Below are positions 1 to 12,507 of a stretch of 64,000 nt of DNA, one piece after another. This DNA is from Ochotona curzoniae. Lineage: Eukaryota; Chordata; Mammalia; Lagomorpha; Ochotonidae. Both the position numbers and the translations under genes were made by a program. The stretch is from positions 8,988,001-9,052,000 of the forward strand of contig NW_024464918.1 of the NCBI RefSeq assembly GCF_017591425.1. The letters run 5' to 3'. Every line of letters begins with the position of its first letter. Position 1 is the stretch's first letter. The notes under the pieces were generated by a model, which was not told the DNA's origin, ran no database searches, and saw only the letters and a list, made by a program, of their open reading frames with translations.

Positions 1-1157
1 AGCAGGCAATGAGAGTGAAACAGTGATTAAAAATCTCCAGCTAGAACAGTACAAGACTTGATTGCCTTGTGACTGAATTCTATCGTGCATTTTAAGAAGC
101 AGTAGCCCCAATGTTGTAGCAACTATTGTGAAAATGATGGATCTCAGACAGTCTTTTTATGAGTCAAGGATCACTTCAGCATCAAAATCAAAGGGCACAA
201 TGTGAAAGAAAAGCTAGAGGCTGACATTAATAACAAAGAGGAATGCAAATTTTTAACAGGATATTATGAAATCAAATCCAATAATACATCCTAAATATCA
301 CATATCACCATCAAGTAGGAGTTTTCTTATGGATGCGGGGAAGTGTTCACATTCAAAAACCATGAGCAAACCATTCACAAATCATATTCACAGAAAGAAG
401 TAGAAATACCATATGGTTATTAAATAGCTGTTGTTAAAGCATTAAGATTCAGCACGCCTCAATAACAGGAACCCTTGAAAACAATAGAGTTGTAGAAGCT
501 ACCTCAAAACTATAGAGCCCACACATGAGAAACTAAATCATATTCAACTGTAAAAAGCCAATACTAGATGAAGAAATCTGCAGATTCAAGGCACTGTCTG
601 TCCAAATAGCAATGGCATTTCTATAAAACTAGAACATCCTTACAAAATCACACAAGAGACAAAGGAGACAAACTGAACTTAAAAAAACAAAGAAGTTTGA
701 GATAGCATAACGCCCAATTTCAAGGCATGTTGAAAAGCTCCACTAATTAAAACAACATGGTGTGAGCACAAAAAGTGATAGATCAATGGGACAGAATGCA
801 GCCCACGAACAAAAGGTAATCTTTTCAATAATCAGTATTAACAGAAGTGGATTTCTAGATTTAGAAAAAAGGAAATGATTTCTTATCTCTCACCACACAC
901 AGTCATTGACTCAAGATGGATCAAAACCCGAGTTTAAGACATAAAAGTATGAAACTGTACAGTGAAACAAGAGGGCACATTGCAAGACTATAATGCAAGT
1001 TGGTGGTTTGCTGGTTAAAAGCCAAAAAGTATATGCAACAGAAGCAGAATTAAACAAATGTGACTGCATTAAGTTCAGGTGCTTTTGCCCCACCAAAGGA
1101 AATAATCAATGGAATTAAGAAACAGAATGGTAGAGAACCCCTATAAGGCACTTAAGG
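1..1157 (+). mobile_element. Decayed LINE-1 ORF2 fragment, sense strand, cut by the window edge
   Basis: The order of recognisable ORF2 phrases is right for L1: a reverse-transcriptase stretch near 60-110 (GAATTCTATC...TTTAAGAAG), a stretch near 230-400 matching the part just before the catalytic region, a phrase near 775-800 (GATAGATCAATGGGACAGAA), a phrase near 913-930 (TCAAGATGGATCAAAACC), and the region near 1060-1130 (TGACTGCATTAAGTTCAGGTGC, then AATGGTAGAGAACCC) before the 3' end of ORF2. Many stops and indels break every frame, so it makes no protein. No 3' UTR or poly-A tail follows. The strand is A-rich, as expected for sense L1. Subfamily not assigned. Confidence 0.8.
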
Positions 1158-4100
1158 GAAAATTGATTAATATTCAGCATATGCATAGCTTAAACAATCT
1201 GAAGCATAAACACAACGTATCAAGTCATATAATTTCTATGACAAAACAAAATTTTGTTAGTCTGGTAAGAGAATCACAGTTTGATAAAGAATTTTATGGC
1301 TTATTAACTGCAGTATTGTATTCATTTTATCCCCTTCATTATGTCTTATGTCTGTCCTGTCTACAGGCTATGTGTAGAATGTACATATGTTTATAAAAAG
1401 GTTTTGAGCTCATTTTCTTGAAAAGGAAGCTATCTCCCCAAGTTTCCTGGTTCTAGATCCTAAGCCTATCTACGCATTGTGGAACATCCCTCTGTTTAGA
1501 ATATATGACACTTGGGGTTTTGAAAATGACATTGAGGTCACTCATCTGATATTAAAGTAAATCAGAAAATGGATACACATTAACACTAAAAGCACAAAGT
1601 TGTTTTGGTTGCACTGTTCTGGTTGGTAAAAAAAAAAGAGTCATTCGGGGATCTGAATCAAGAGAGGAACCTGTATGTTGTTGCTATGTGCTACCTGCAG
1701 AATTATACATGGTAAGGATTGGGAATGATCATTAAAAGCCAAAGGCAAGAACTAGATTTCTGGTACCAAATGGTAGCACCAAATGCACAATCACAAAAAA
1801 GTCCACCCCCAACAAGCATATGCTTGGACATGACAAAAAGAACACAGCATGCTGAGCTGAGAACAGAGGCACTCAGCTGACCCCCGCGACGGTGAGGAAG
1901 TCAACATGTATTGATTCCAGCCTATTGCTTTGTACACAGCAATCAAGACGTAATGCAGAAGTGGCATGGTACACATCTACATAAAACATTTTTAAAATAT
2001 AAATTTTAATGTAGCTACTCTCATTGGAAATTAAGAATAATAATTAGGAGAATGTGATCACATGGTTAATAGACATATGCCTTTCATGTCATATAGAAAT
2101 ATACATTGCTGACAAGTCTGAAGCTGTTCAATAAATTGCACAAGTTATCCTTATCAATAAAGAAAAACATGAAGGTAGATTCCATGATCTTGTATACAGA
2201 AAAATCAACAGCAGGTAGATCAAAATGGAAAAATTTCACAAATAAAAACCAAAAAAATTTTACCAAAAATTAGGAAATTGTTGGTCCGGAGGATCTCACA
2301 AAACAAGTTCTCAAACAAAATTCACAAAATATCGAGACAAATGAACACATATTACCTATGTTACAACAGCAGCACAATAAAATTCACTACAGCAAATAGA
2401 TGATTTATGGCTTACGGCTCTCAAGATTCAACTTTCTTAAAGCAAAAATGTGAGGAGAATTTATTTAAAAAACCTATAATAAGGTCAAATGCATTGCCAA
2501 CATGTGTATTTCCTGACTTAGAGAATATGGACTTCTCATTTAGGAATCTTTCTTTCACTTTCACAGATCTTCAAAGTCTGAAAGCAGATTATCAGTGAAG
2601 CGTGTAGGAGAGCAAATTCAAGCCAGGATGAATATTGAAAGATAAAATAGCATGAATGATATAAAGTAGTATCTGTTAACATGAACATATTTAAAATGCC
2701 AAAATCTAATTGAAAGGATTCTCTGGAATGGTCAATTTTTCATAGACTCTGGCGTGTCAAAGCAGTTCTATGGATACGATTCCTACATTTCTAATCCAGG
2801 GTCATATTTTCCATAAGAATGTCAAGCTCTTGCTCAACAGAAGTAAATCTGCTTTTCAGAAAGCCAATACTCATTTGTGCACTCACCAGTCGTCTCTAAG
2901 ACCACCTACGTATCTCCCACATACAGAGACAATTTCATCTTTTCAAGTCTTTGCTATATTGGAAAGAAAAATAACATCAAAAGAAGCACCAGGAGAAAAA
3001 GGAAGTTTCCTTTAATTTTTAAATCTCTATTCCATTATAAACAAAGTTTAACTATTTAAACTCGCCTATCTCTAAGTAATTATACTTTGATATGTATTTA
3101 CCATTGTTTCCAGTCTTTAGAGCTTTAAAATCCTTTATTGTTTACTCGTGATTTTCAGGAAAACACCTTCTCAATTTTTTATCATGTAATGTTAATAACT
3201 TCTTGATACATAAATGTGATTTTTAATTCAAATATATTGATCTTTCCCTTGTTGATTGTGTCTTTTATGCTTTGAATCTATGCTTAAAGTCCAGTGATCA
3301 CAAAATGTAATTATATAAATTGTCATTTCATTGTTAAAAGTATTTTACCTTTACATTTATTCTAAATTGACTTTTCCATTCAAAAATTATCTAGTCCTTT
3401 TTACTGGATAATTCTTTTGCAAAAAGTTGGTGGTGTTTTTTTAATCCTAAATTACTGAATTCATAAGAATATACACAAAAATTTGCTGCTTTTCCCCCAC
3501 TCATTCTGTTTGTATGTTTAAGAAGCACTTTGAAATATTTTGAAGTATAATTACAAGAGGGTTAAGTTACCATTCATGGAAAACTGAACTTAAAAAAATA
3601 GGTATTTCAGAATAATATAATTTAAAGCCATGCATATTCTTTTACTGTACACATATTCCTTCAATATTTTTTAATTACTTACATGCCTTGTTTTATACAA
3701 GCTTAGTCCATTAGTAAAATGTGGTTTAAATAAAGTTGCAACTTGCATAATTATGTGTTTCTGAAAATTTTCTCTTCAACTTATTTATCTCATTGATAAA
3801 TTATTAATACTGATATCAGGAAAAAATTAAATGCTCTTACTGACAATTTTTAATTTAATTATTTAAGAATCATAAAATAGCATATGACCTAAAAATAAAC
3901 CTTTGTGAAATACAAACCAAAAAAGAAAGAAAAGGAAAAAAATCACTGAATTTAATAGTATGGTTCTTTACCCGATAAACTGACCTAATTCTTGACTTAC
4001 AATTCTACAGTAGACCCATTAAAATATCATTTCAAATCTGTGACAAATCTGTGCTGGCATCCATTCATCTTCCAAGGGCTTTAACACAACTGCATCAGTT

Positions 4101-4205
4101 TCCACATTTTGCCAATTAGGAAGAGATGGAACAAAAGTAAATGCCCATTAAATAATAAGCGGCAACTTTGATGAGGAAACAATTATTTTTTCATATCTTG
4201 ACTAT
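1158..4205. other. Unassigned AT-rich non-coding stretch
   Basis: I see no gene, SINE or tail here. Open frames are all short and have no recognisable motif. 3,235-3,430 is T-rich and faintly resembles antisense L1 ORF2 (TTTTACCTTTACATTTATTC), but the match is too weak to call on its own. Confidence 0.5.
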
Positions 4206-4234
4206 TTCTAGGAAGAATGGGAAGAAAGGGGTTG

Positions 4235-4300
4235 GGTTAGATATTTGAGGAGAATGAGGAAGGGGAGGAGGAGGAAGAAGAAAGAGAAGAATATATAAGG
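4235..4300. repeat. Polypurine (GGA/GAA-rich) tract
   Basis: The plus strand is almost pure A/G, with runs such as GGGGAGGAGGAGGAAGAAG near 4,262-4,280. It is low complexity and not part of a visible SINE tail. Mirror-like homopurine tracts of this kind can form triplex DNA; that is general knowledge, not shown here. Confidence 0.7.
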
Positions 4301-4690
4301 GAAATGAAAAGCAACTGTGGAGCTGTATTTAAAAGGAAAGGATGAGATGCCACCCTCAGCACCACCTGTGGTTTTTAAAACCTCCTGCACCCACACCCCA
4401 GTGCTGTGGGGACAAGGGAGGTGGGAGGGAGAAAATCAGACCAGCTAGTTATGTAGATGATTCTATCAAAGCATGCTGCATTCAACTATAATGGTGCTTG
4501 CTTTGTGCAAAACTGAAACTGAAACATTTGAAAAGGTTTCTTTGTACTGTTTCTAATCTATAATTTAACAGATTTGTTCCACCAGAACAAACATTTGTTG
4601 AATGTCATGGAAATGGTTTTGAAAAGTATAAGTGTCAGCAAGATCGCCTCCCAACACAACACTTGAACAAGGCAGCACCTGTACGCTGAA

Positions 4691-4768
4691 CACACAGACC
4701 CACTCAGCAAACAGGCCAAGTTGCAGACACACACAGACCCACCCAGCTAACAGGCCAAGTTCCAGACA
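4691..4768. repeat. Two-copy 39-bp tandem repeat
   Basis: Copy 1 is 4,691-4,729 and copy 2 is 4,730-4,768. Both begin CACACAGACCCAC and share AACAGGCCAAGTT; they differ at only a few bases. The unit is divisible by three, so any frame through it repeats 13 residues. The 116-codon open frame on the minus strand (4,565-4,915) contains this repeat but has no recognisable domain. Confidence 0.85.
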
Positions 4769-7700
4769 CAAGCAGCATCCCAACCACAGCTCAATTTTTT
4801 TCTCATTGCATTTTTTTTCTTTTTCCCGGAGTGCAGCACAAGCCCTGACACTCTCCTTCTCATTCTGCACTACCAAGTGATAGTAATCACAAAATCTATG
4901 TGCCCACGTGGCCAAAACTGTGGGTATGATCTAGACATTAAATATCTCTACTCTTGACCTTCCTAATCAATAAGATGAGTGATAAAAGCAAAGGTTTGTG
5001 GTTTACATCTTCTTACAAATTGCCATCTCCTCTGAGTAGTTAAAATAAATAATTCCTTTGGTGTTATTCAGTGCCTTCTGCAAGCAGTATTTGTATGTGT
5101 GTGAGAACAAGATTTGCTGCATCTTCTTACCTTGATGTTTGGTTTTGTTTGGGGCTGCTCTCTTGACAAGCTTTCAAAAGCCCCCCTACCATGAATGTCG
5201 AATTAAGTGCCCTTATGAATATGCATGAGCATAAACCTCATATACTCATTTTGGTGGCTACTCACTGTGCTGGGTTGCCCTGGAAGCCATTCCAAATGGT
5301 TTTGATTTTGCGTTTGAGATTCTTAATGGTGGTAATTATCTGTTGCAGCCATGCAGTACCAAATATGATGTGTGTTAGAGATACTTTAAAAAATAATAAT
5401 AAAAACGACTAAAGATGCTCATTCCCACATTTTAGTTCCTACAGGGCAATTAGCCCCTAGTAATGATGTTTATATTTATATGCAAATGTTTCAGGAAAAA
5501 TGAATCTTGACAGAGACTTCATATCAATACTACTGGGAGATGAGAGCATTCCATCTGTCTGTAGAAACTGCTTGCCATTAGCTCTCCATGTAGCCTATTT
5601 CTGTAATAGAAACTATTTAATCTTAAGTAATTCATTCTTCATCTTGTGTTATTTTTCCTTCCTTCTGTTCTTTTATTAAGACTCTTAACTAATGTACAGT
5701 ATGTACAGCTCTTCAGGGCCCACACATAGGTGCCTTACCACATTTTTTTCTGCATATCATCTGTTCCTTGAATTATTACCCAACCTTCTCACCATTTCTC
5801 ATTTTGGAATCATAATTAAGTAACCAAATCAGACTGCTCAAGGGACACCCAGTACTTAATGTCCTCTGTTTCAAGAACTGCAACAACATGCACAACTACA
5901 ACTGTAGAACAGAAGCAAAGTTCGGTAGTATAGTTTAAGTTTCCAACTGCTAAAACATTTATGAAAAAATAGACATAAAACACTTCGTCCTGCACATGTG
6001 AGTAAACTGAAGCCTCAAGATGTTTCATCAAGTTCTCCTTTAATCAGAGACAGGCATATGACTGCCTCTGATCCACCCCACACAATGCTTTCAAATCCAA
6101 GAGACCCTTAAACAGACAGGATTCCATTTACAACTTCCGTATTCCCTTTCTACAAGACATTTCCAAGTACCAACCAGCAATATATTTAGGGAGTAAAAAT
6201 GAATATCCTGCTCACTTTTCTGAGATACATTATCTTATAAAGAAATCTACTACACCTCCACTACCGCAGTTGATAACTGGTGTTTTAAATACCAATAAAC
6301 AATGTTTTTATTATATAAAACCAATGTCTTAACGAAGGAATAGTAAGTACTTAATACTATGGAAAGAGTTATGATTCCATTACAACAAGTTGCCATAATT
6401 ATACATACTGTACTAAAAACTCCTTGAAGAATATGCACATGGAAAGGCAAGGGAAAATCTGATACATTTATGCCATATAATCCAATTGGGGTATATAATA
6501 ATTACCTATAGCTTTCCACAGTAACTGACATACCGATGGGACACCTGTGTATTTATTTTTCCCCCTTTAACACAGAACAAACAAGGAAACCAAACTACCC
6601 CCAAATTTTGCATTACACACCAAAATGCCACAAAAAGCACCATATTTCAAAGCACAGATGTTCACTGTCACTCAGTGTCAACGCCTGGAATGAAGGAGTC
6701 TGGGCAAGGGAGGAGTATAGCGTCGTGCCAGTGGAAAATCTCATTAGAAACTCCTGAGATTTATCTGTCACTCTGACAGGATAATTTGATTTTAAATTCC
6801 ATCACTGCTAGCCCTAATTTTTAAAATTAAATTGAAAAAAAAAAAGTGACTTTTTTCTTCCATATAATGAATAATAGGATAATATGAATCAAAATCAGGA
6901 GTGTCATTAATCAGAAACTAGAGGAATTTTTTTTTAAAAAAAATTAGGGTTTGAGGCAAAGAATAAAGGTCCTCTTTCAACTTTTCTGACTGGGCCTTGG
7001 CCCAGTACTGAATAGAATGCAATTTGACTAAAGGCAATTCCTATAAGATTCAATGGGGATGTCAAAAGTTTTATTCTCAGAGCAGGTTTTTCATACCATT
7101 TCATGAGATCTCCTTTCTTACAAAGAAGCAACATGTATTCAAACCCACACTTAGATCACATAGTTCATTAGTACCACAGTTCATTTGCTGAGAGCTGTAC
7201 AAACTGACAAGGGTAGCAGAATTTCATAAACATGACCACTTTGAGGAATATGATAAATAAAATCATTTAGGGGTAACAATGAATCTTTGAAAAAAAAATG
7301 CTGTCTTTTCTTTTCCTAGTCATCAACAAAGGAACAAATAGACAATTTAACACAAGTGATGGACACTTTTAGAAGTCGATTCTCCGGAAGCTCACTGCTT
7401 GCTTCATTCTGTCCTATGTGTATCACAACTCAACTCTCAAATCCAGAGATATACTCAAACAACTCACCAAGGATAATAGAATTATATTCAGATCAAAAGG
7501 GAACCCAAGTTGTATGTGTTGAGAAATGCCTTTTCTACTTCTAAGTGACAAACTCCATATACTACAATAACATTAAAATTTCTAACACAGGAGGATTTAA
7601 TGTCAACTTGCTTGTTACGAAATCAAGTTCAAGAAAGGTGAACAGCAGGATTTTTTAGTCCAAAGTTGAGGAGTGAGGGGCATGTGCTATTTTAGCCTTT

Positions 7701-8319
7701 TCATTTAATAGAACCATCTCAGACTGGCTTACCTTCCAATGAGCTTTCCTTAAGGAACATTTATTTTCTCTTTCAAAGAGCAGTTCTTTTTTCTCTCTTT
7801 CACACACACGTGCCAGACAGATATCAGTCATTCTGGAAGTCCTATCTCTAATTTCTACCTATAGTATTACTTCTAGCACAAAAATAGACAAACTACATTC
7901 CATTACTTATTAAAACATCACTGTGTCTCCACAGGAAGTAGGCCAAGTACACAATAGCATCTCCCTTAACAGAAACACAGAGCCAAAATGCTTTACATAA
8001 TTTATTGTTTGCACAATTCAGAACATCCTGTTTTTACTATCTGGGACATGATGATATTTGTGTGAAAAAAAATGTGTGCATACTTTCCAAAAGTGCTCCA
8101 TCTATTCTTCTATCTAACCTAGGCACATACAGTTTTTCTAGAGTATTTTTGCATTACTGTGTGTGTGCATTTATATATATGCATATCTTCTATAGGCATG
8201 TGTTTAATATATATGTTAATAATCCAGCAACGTCAAACAAATTAAGAAAATTTGGCTTAGAAATGGAAAGCATGATTTGTATGCTGCCCAAATTTTATGA
8301 GCTTAACAAAAGTACTTAC
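4769..8319. other. Unassigned non-coding stretch
   Basis: No SINE, L1, tRNA-like or long coding signal recognised. It contains only short A- or T-runs (for example near 6,833-6,846 and 6,927-6,945) and a small TATATA/TGTG patch near 8,158-8,220. Open frames are at or below the length expected by chance in AT-rich DNA. Confidence 0.5.
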
Positions 8320-8412
8320 CGAGGTGTTAAGATTCTCTTCTTGATCAAGTGATTATCCACGACACCTGCCCGAATCCTCATAAAGAGTGTGGTTTTTACG
8401 ACAATTTCCCAC
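8320..8412 (-). CDS. Candidate internal coding exon, minus strand, gene not recognised
   Basis: Read on the minus strand, a pyrimidine-rich TTTTCTAACAG at 8,423-8,413 is followed by 93 bases and then a GTAAGTAC donor starting at 8,319. Two of the three phases contain stops; the third is open throughout. It begins with one carried-over base, then reads 30 codons beginning WEIVVKTTLFMRIRAGVV, and ends with two bases CG that would give Arg with any next base. The length is 31 codons, so including or skipping the exon keeps frame. It holds four CpGs in 93 bases, high for this window. I do not recognise the peptide: it has no cysteines, no obvious membrane helix and several basic residues near its end. 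I did not find a convincing neighbouring exon. It may instead be a pseudo-exon; one open phase in 93 bases is not rare by chance. Confidence 0.4.
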
Positions 8413-10434
8413 CTGTTAGAAAATTAAAATTCCAATGCTAAAATTTAATTATTTCAGACTCAAATTGTATATTCATATATCCTCATATATTTAAAACCAT
8501 AAGCCCATCACATTAGAATCACACTCCATAGCCTGTTTTTTTTTTGTCATTTTTCATATATAATAAAGACAATAGGAAGTAGTGTGCTAAAGAAAGGCAT
8601 AAATAAATGTACTTTTACAGTGCATTCATCAAAGATATTCAATTCTTATTTTCAGGAACAAACTCCTGAAAGATTTCACCTTCACTCTGAGCATAGCTGT
8701 GACAAGCCAGTTAAGGTCCACTGAATCCAATTAGAGCAGATTTCTGGGAAAGGAATTGTGCTTCTTGACAATATTAGGGCAAAGTACTGTGAGAGCTGTT
8801 TTAACTTTAAGGAGGTCATTGGTAACCACACTCGTCTTTAGTCTGGGCATAGACTGTGTAAGGCAGTGACAGGCACGAGAGTCCTGCCAAGCTCTATTGC
8901 AATCAGCCAATGGCTGTTCGGACCTCCAGGCCTGTGAATCGCATCCAGGGTATGGTGCAAAATCAAGGAAACATTTAGAACGTCCAAATACCCGGACCAA
9001 TGGAGATGCAAGCTACTATTGTACATTACATGACACCCTATCAGTGTAATGCTCCATAAATGTTAACAAAAATGGCCTACATCAGTTAAGACAATTTAGA
9101 GAACTAACACCCTCATTCCATCACTTCAGTCAGTTATGACACATCTACAAAACGTCTCACCTATTGTAAGTCCTCTGACATGTCTCTCATTCTATGACTA
9201 TGCACTTGCAACCTCCTCCTAACTGGTCACTCTTCTGGTTACTCTCAAGTCTGCATTCCACTCTGCAAGAAGCACCTTCTAAAACCACAAATATAAGCAA
9301 GCTGACCTTGATCTTATTTCTCATCAGTGTATTTTTCATTTTGAGAATTTTAAGGCAAAATAAAATATTCCTTATGATGTGATTTATGTGCTTTGCTGGC
9401 TAATTTTCCGAGTGGTTTTACGCTTTTAAATTTATTTTGTGTTTCAACATCGGTAGGTTTCACATGCCATAGAACTGTATTCTGCATGCATTGACTGGGT
9501 TGCCCATTAATATAATCAGAAAAGTTCCAATTGCTTTTTCAAGTCTTTCCATGAGATGACACTTCTTGAAAGGTATACGTGTCACACCCCTTCAAACATA
9601 TTCAGCCTGACACCTATTTGGGCTCTTATAGACTGTCTTTTGATGCACAGGAAAGAGAGTTTGTGGTATAAAGTTTTGTGGCATTTGTTCTCATTTTTTA
9701 AGTGCCTAAGTTCATGTCTTATTTATAAAAAAATGAATTACTATACTGAGAATACCATTTATGAATATACTACTGGAGATAAAAATCTACCCAGTAACAA
9801 GTAAATTCAATGATTATAGACTTTTGCAAGTTAAATTAGAATGAAATGCTGGACAAGAATTAGCTCATGAGGCTTCAATGTTTTGAATGTGCAGCTATGC
9901 ACAGTATTTGTACAAGCAAGTGACTCTGTTATATTCTAGTCCTCAAATATTCTCTGAACCATCACAAAACCAAGTATGCAAGGTTCTTGAAAGTAAAGCA
10001 ACAGAATGAAGAGTTGACAACAAAGAGTTTTCTCCAGCAACAAGTTATTTTTCATGTATTCGTATGGCCTAAGACACCACGACTGATTACCATGGGCAGC
10101 ACTTCTAGCAGTTCTTGAGAGGGAAAGAAGGAAAGATTAGGAAGAACAACTACTGCTTTATTCCTGAAAGTCCAATGACCAATCCATTCCGTATAGGCAA
10201 TCAAATGTACACATACCGCACCCCTGCACGATTGAATGTCCAGAGATACTGCCAGACAGACATATGTTTCCACTAGCTCAGTACGTTCACAGCAAATATT
10301 TGGTTAATAAAACTAATGAAAAATGTAGGCTGGGTTTTGTATGACCATGTCAAAGGAGGCCAAATGAAACGAACCAGGTAATTATATCCAATTCTCGTAC
10401 AATGCTGGACACCTAACTCTAATGTCAACATAAA
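8413..10434. other. Unassigned stretch next to the exon candidate
   Basis: No repeat recognised. 8,840-9,005 has about six CpGs and an 89-codon minus-strand open frame (8,731-9,000) with no motif I can name and no matching splice sites. The rest is AT-rich. Confidence 0.45.
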
Positions 10435-10785
10435 CTACGCTGGATCCCCATGCAAGACAAAGGCGAAGCGCTGTCCGCTTTTTGTAATGCTCTTTTCTAC
10501 CTTTAGAAATTGAGCGGCTTTCAATAATCCTCCTGAAGCTCCACACCTCACACCCCTGCAAAGCCCGATGCTCACACATGGTAGCATTAGAGGAAGGATT
10601 ATTAAAGACCCCCATCGGAACTGCGGTCTATTCATTTTCTGTGTAAGCCATGGGGCTCCTGTGCAGACAGTGATGTGCCAACACGAACCCAGACAGCTGC
10701 TGGACTAAAGCTGCTCTGAGTGCAGGTGGGGAAACAGCTTGTGATATTAACAAGACGAGATCCTTCTCGCCGGCTTTCTATAGCC
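10435..10785. other. CpG-enriched unique segment
   Basis: About a dozen CpGs fall in 350 bases (for example near 10,464-10,478, 10,516, 10,566, 10,616, 10,624 and 10,757-10,772), while most of the window has one per several hundred bases. I see no SINE or L1 match. Minus-strand open frames of 77 and 66 codons overlap here in different frames, and I recognise neither. It could be a conserved regulatory element, an exon or 3' UTR, or an old insertion. Confidence 0.4.
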
Positions 10786-12159
10786 TTTATTTAAAATACA
10801 GAAAAATGCTTTCAAAGACATATTTATAACTGTATCAAGCACAGATTGTACCAACATTATGCTGCAATGAGCACATGTGTTATTCATACTGATATTAAGT
10901 ATCTCTCTTTTTTGAAATTGCCAAAAAGGAAAAAAAAAATCCCAATGATTTCAGAAAGAAAACACAGAAACCCTATTAATGACACTAACTTGAGTGAAAA
11001 TAGTTCTTTGAGAATTAAGAAAAAATGAAAGCAAAAAGCATAAACACAGAATTTGAGATATTAGAAATTGGGATTTTTATACCACAGTTTCGTGGTTTTC
11101 ACATCTGTCACATCCATTTCTGTTATTTCATATAAAAACATAATCAGACCTAAATGCTAGCCATTGCTGTTACATTTTATTTTTAATTATCAACAGTATT
11201 AGAATTCTTCATACTGAGAATTTATTCTGCTTTTCATTTTACTAAGTTCCTACTGTGTACTATAGCTCAATTAAGAATCTTGATCAGCATAAAGTTATCA
11301 AATGTTGTTTGTCATAAGGAATGCAGACCTTCTCCAGGGAAAGCAAATTTTCATTAAACAATAAAAGAAACTGAATATTACAATTACAACAAAAAGTATT
11401 TATGGAACCATCATTGGGGTACCTGTCAATGCCAAGGTATGGAATCTTTCACAAATGTACTTCTAGTTTCTAGGCTCAATTCACTCATCCTTATGTTGAT
11501 TTGTGAAAGGGTGTTTTTTTGAGAATCCAAGAGGATACTCTAGGCGAAATTTTAAGAAGGATTCAAGTAGATAGTGACACCGTGGGACTAGCTCCTGTTA
11601 TTCTGCTATGATCCAGAGGAGGTGAGGGCCTCTCTTGGGGATGGATCAACTAATGATTAGGTAGAAAAAATGTTTTTCTTTTTCACAGCATGAATTTTTT
11701 TTTTTACTTAATAATTGAAGACAAGAGAGACACAGAGGGACAGAGAGGGACACAGACAGAGGGGAAAGTGCTTTGCAGTCTGGACAAACACTAAACAACA
11801 TTTATGAAACTGTGAGCCAAAGATACATTTTCCAAAAGTATGTAGTTATTCTACACTTAGGTCAGAGGAAGAACTAAATCCACAGATATGCTCTACACTA
11901 GACAAACACAGAAGAGGGAGAAGTGAAGATAATGATAGATAAATCTTGGACAATTATCCAGGGTTTTAAGTCAATCCTGTTTATTATACAACCAAATTTC
12001 ACATTTTGTGCAATTTTCAGCTCAGTTGATAGTTAATATTTATTTCAAATCAGTGATGTAACCACTTCCTGTTCACCTGCCTCAATAGAGTCACATGGAT
12101 TTTAACTGTTCAAATCCTATAATGTCCTACATTTCTATTACAAGGCCTTTAGTTCCCTT
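10786..12159. other. Unassigned stretch with a GA-rich patch
   Basis: Nothing coding recognised. 11,693-11,764 is a T-run followed by AGAGAGACACAGAGGGACAG-type sequence. It resembles the 3' end of an antisense C-type SINE, but no SINE body follows, so at most it is a tail remnant. Confidence 0.4.
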
Positions 12160-12169
12160 AAGAAAACTA

Positions 12170-12497
12170 TTTTTAAAAAAGATACATTTATTTTTATTGG
12201 AAAGTCAGACATACAGAGCAAAGGAGAGACAGAGAGAGAGAAAGATCTTCCATCCATTGCTTCACTCTCGAAATGGAACAACCACCAGAGCTGAGCCAAT
12301 CCCAAGCCAGGAACCAGGAACTTTTTCCACGTCTCCCACGTAGTTGCAGCGTTCCAACGCTTTGGAACCTGCTTCCCCAAATCACAAGCAGGGAGCTGCA
12401 AGGGGATTGGAGCAGCTGGGATATAAACAGGCACCTGTATGAGATCCCAATGTGTGCAAGGTGGGCAGTTAAGTCACTAGGCTATTGCACTAGGCCC
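12170..12497 (-). mobile_element. C-type tRNA-derived SINE (lagomorph), full length, antisense
   Basis: Read on the minus strand it runs from a GGGCCTAGTGCAATAGCC-type head, through the core (CAGCTCCCTGCTTGTG), to a CT-rich 3' part and an A-rich tail. It is bounded by a perfect 10-bp target-site duplication, AAGAAAACTA, at 12,160-12,169 and 12,498-12,507. This marks a clean L1-type insertion and sets both ends. The open frames across it are by-products of the repeat. Confidence 0.93.
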
Positions 12498-12507
12498 AAG
12501 AAAACTA

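Noticed and set aside
10382..10635. Two overlapping minus-strand frames in the CpG cluster
   Set aside because: Different frames over the same bases, with an in-frame stop just upstream and no clear splice pair; kept only as a CpG-enriched segment.
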